Part shown: piece after piece, positions 6,261-7,057 of the stretch
Position numbering within the stretch: position 1 is the stretch's first letter
Layout of the letters: each line of letters begins with the position of its first letter
DNA from: JAGOTP01 sp964359565
GTDB taxonomy: Bacteria; Patescibacteriota; Patescibacteriia; 2-12-FULL-60-25
Direction of reading: 5' to 3'
DNA length: 7,057 nucleotides
NCBI GenBank assembly: GCA_964359565.1
Contig: CAYHTN010000065.1
Span: 1 to 7,057 of the forward strand
Made by a program: the position numbers and the translations under genes
Notes under the pieces: generated by a model
Database searches by the model: none
What the model saw: the letters and a program-made list of their open reading frames with translations, nothing else
Told to the model about the DNA's origin: nothing

Positions 6261-7057
6261 CTATGGCTCCATCCGATTCAAGAGCCGTGGGAAGGGAATC
6301 GTTTCGCGAATGTGATGAACGCCGCAAAGCCAACGAACGGTTCGTTCAAGACCGATCCCAAATCCGCTGTGTGGCACGCTTCCGTACTTACGCGTATTCA
6401 AGTACCACTCGTATTGCTGCAGCGGATACTCACGATCCACAATTTCTTTTTTCAAGGCCTCGTAGCTCTCTTCACGCTGACTTCCCCCAATGATTTCGCG
6501 ACCTTCTTCTGGGGCAATCAAATCGGCACAACGAGCGCGCAAGACTCCCGCTTCATCGACGAAGCGCTTCATATAAAACGACTTGATCTCAGCTGGATAG
6601 TCTTCGATAAAAATAGGCAATTGGTATTTATGTCCAAGCGCAATTTCTTCTTCGGTCGACATGTCATCAAGTTCGTAAGAGACTTCCTCCGCAGCTTCTT
6701 TTGAAATCAGAGCTTCTTCTTTCAGAATACGCTTGGCCTCAATATGTTTGAGATGCACAAACGGTTCATGCACCAACCGTTGTAAAATAGTGGTATCACG
6801 TTCGAGAATTTTGAGCTCTTCCTGGCACTGTTCCAGGACATCCTTCACGATCCGCTTTACCATGCGCTCTTGGAGAGCCATATTCATCTGTTGATCAAAA
6901 AACGCCATCTCTGCATCCATCATCCAAAGCTCGGAGAGATGGTGACGCGTCTTACTCTTTTCGGCCCGAAACACCGGACCAAAGTCAAAGACTTTCCCGA
7001 AAGCCATAATCCCCGCTTCGCTATACAGCTGCCCGGATTGAGACAGGTAGCCTGGCG
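6261..7057 (-). CDS. asnS: Asparaginyl-tRNA synthetase, C-terminal part (5' end beyond window)
   Basis: Charges tRNA-Asn with asparagine directly. About 264 residues of the catalytic domain are present. The frame is open to the window edge, so the OB-fold anticodon domain and motif 1 lie outside. Counting from the first complete codon, the fragment has LSQSGQLY (4-11) and the motif 2 block FGPVFRAEKSKTRHHLSE (25-42). It then has EIIGGSQREE and motif 3 GFGIGLER (231-238). The end, RETIPFPR, matches the AsnRS C-terminus rather than that of AspRS or LysRS, and the RAEKSKTRHHL form of motif 2 is also AsnRS-like. The stop is TAG. It is upstream of, and on the same strand as, the aspS cluster, though the 22-bp palindrome lies between. 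Confidence 0.95.
   Translation of the reverse strand, partial: PGYLSQSGQLYSEAGIMAFGKVFDFGPVFRAEKSKTRHHLSELWMMDAEMAFFDQQMNMALQERMVKRIVKDVLEQCQEELKILERDTTILQRLVHEPFVHLKHIEAKRILKEEALISKEAAEEVSYELDDMSTEEEIALGHKYQLPIFIEDYPAEIKSFYMKRFVDEAGVLRARCADLIAPEEGREIIGGSQREESYEALKKEIVDREYPLQQYEWYLNTRKYGSVPHSGFGIGLERTVRWLCGVHHIRETIPFPRLLNRMEP

Noticed and set aside
6312..6704. 130-codon plus-strand open frame
   Set aside because: It is antisense to well-conserved asnS sequence and has no recognisable domain or ribosome binding site.
1..7057. CRISPR array, tRNA, insertion sequence, toxin-antitoxin or defence genes
   Set aside because: I looked on both strands and saw no regularly spaced repeats, no tRNA cloverleaf, no transposase-like protein and no small toxin-like pair. 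The small membrane protein pair is not like any toxin-antitoxin system I recognise.

Overview
All supportable genes in this window lie on the minus strand, so transcription runs from high to low coordinates. In that order they are: the 3' part of asnS (asparaginyl-tRNA synthetase), a predicted membrane-anchored beta-propeller-like protein, a small single-pass membrane protein, aspS (aspartyl-tRNA synthetase), scpA, scpB, a D-alanyl-D-alanine carboxypeptidase-family protein (peptidase S11), and a family 4-type glycosyltransferase. From aspS to the glycosyltransferase, neighbouring genes overlap by 8 nt or are separated by at most 12 nt, which points to one operon. The only gaps worth noting are about 50 nt before aspS and about 80 nt between asnS and the propeller-like gene. 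The second gap holds a perfect 22-bp GC-rich palindrome.

The organism is bacterial: it has bacterial-type AspRS, AsnRS, ScpAB and a peptidoglycan carboxypeptidase. Short intergenic gaps, an AspRS that has lost the bacterial GAD insertion domain, few Shine-Dalgarno sequences and small envelope proteins of unknown function fit a reduced-genome lineage. Candidate Phyla Radiation / Patescibacteria (Parcubacteria-like) is my best guess; this is an inference and not proven by the window. TGA ends scpA in the expected place, so the TGA-to-glycine code of Gracilibacteria and SR1 does not apply.

The genes cover three jobs. AsnRS and AspRS charge tRNA-Asn and tRNA-Asp directly, and the residues at AspRS specificity positions fit a discriminating enzyme. 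ScpA and ScpB are the kleisin and the winged-helix partner of the SMC condensin that organises and segregates the chromosome. The carboxypeptidase trims peptidoglycan stem peptides, and the glycosyltransferase probably builds an envelope glycan. The two membrane proteins between the synthetases are unrecognised.

The last 148 nt (positions 1-148), downstream of the glycosyltransferase, hold no convincing gene but are rich in inverted repeats. They could be a structured RNA, a dispersed palindromic repeat or the operon's 3' end. I see no tRNA, rRNA, CRISPR array, insertion sequence or prophage gene. Overall this is a mostly ordinary housekeeping region with a few details worth checking; I did not find a clear new biological system in it.
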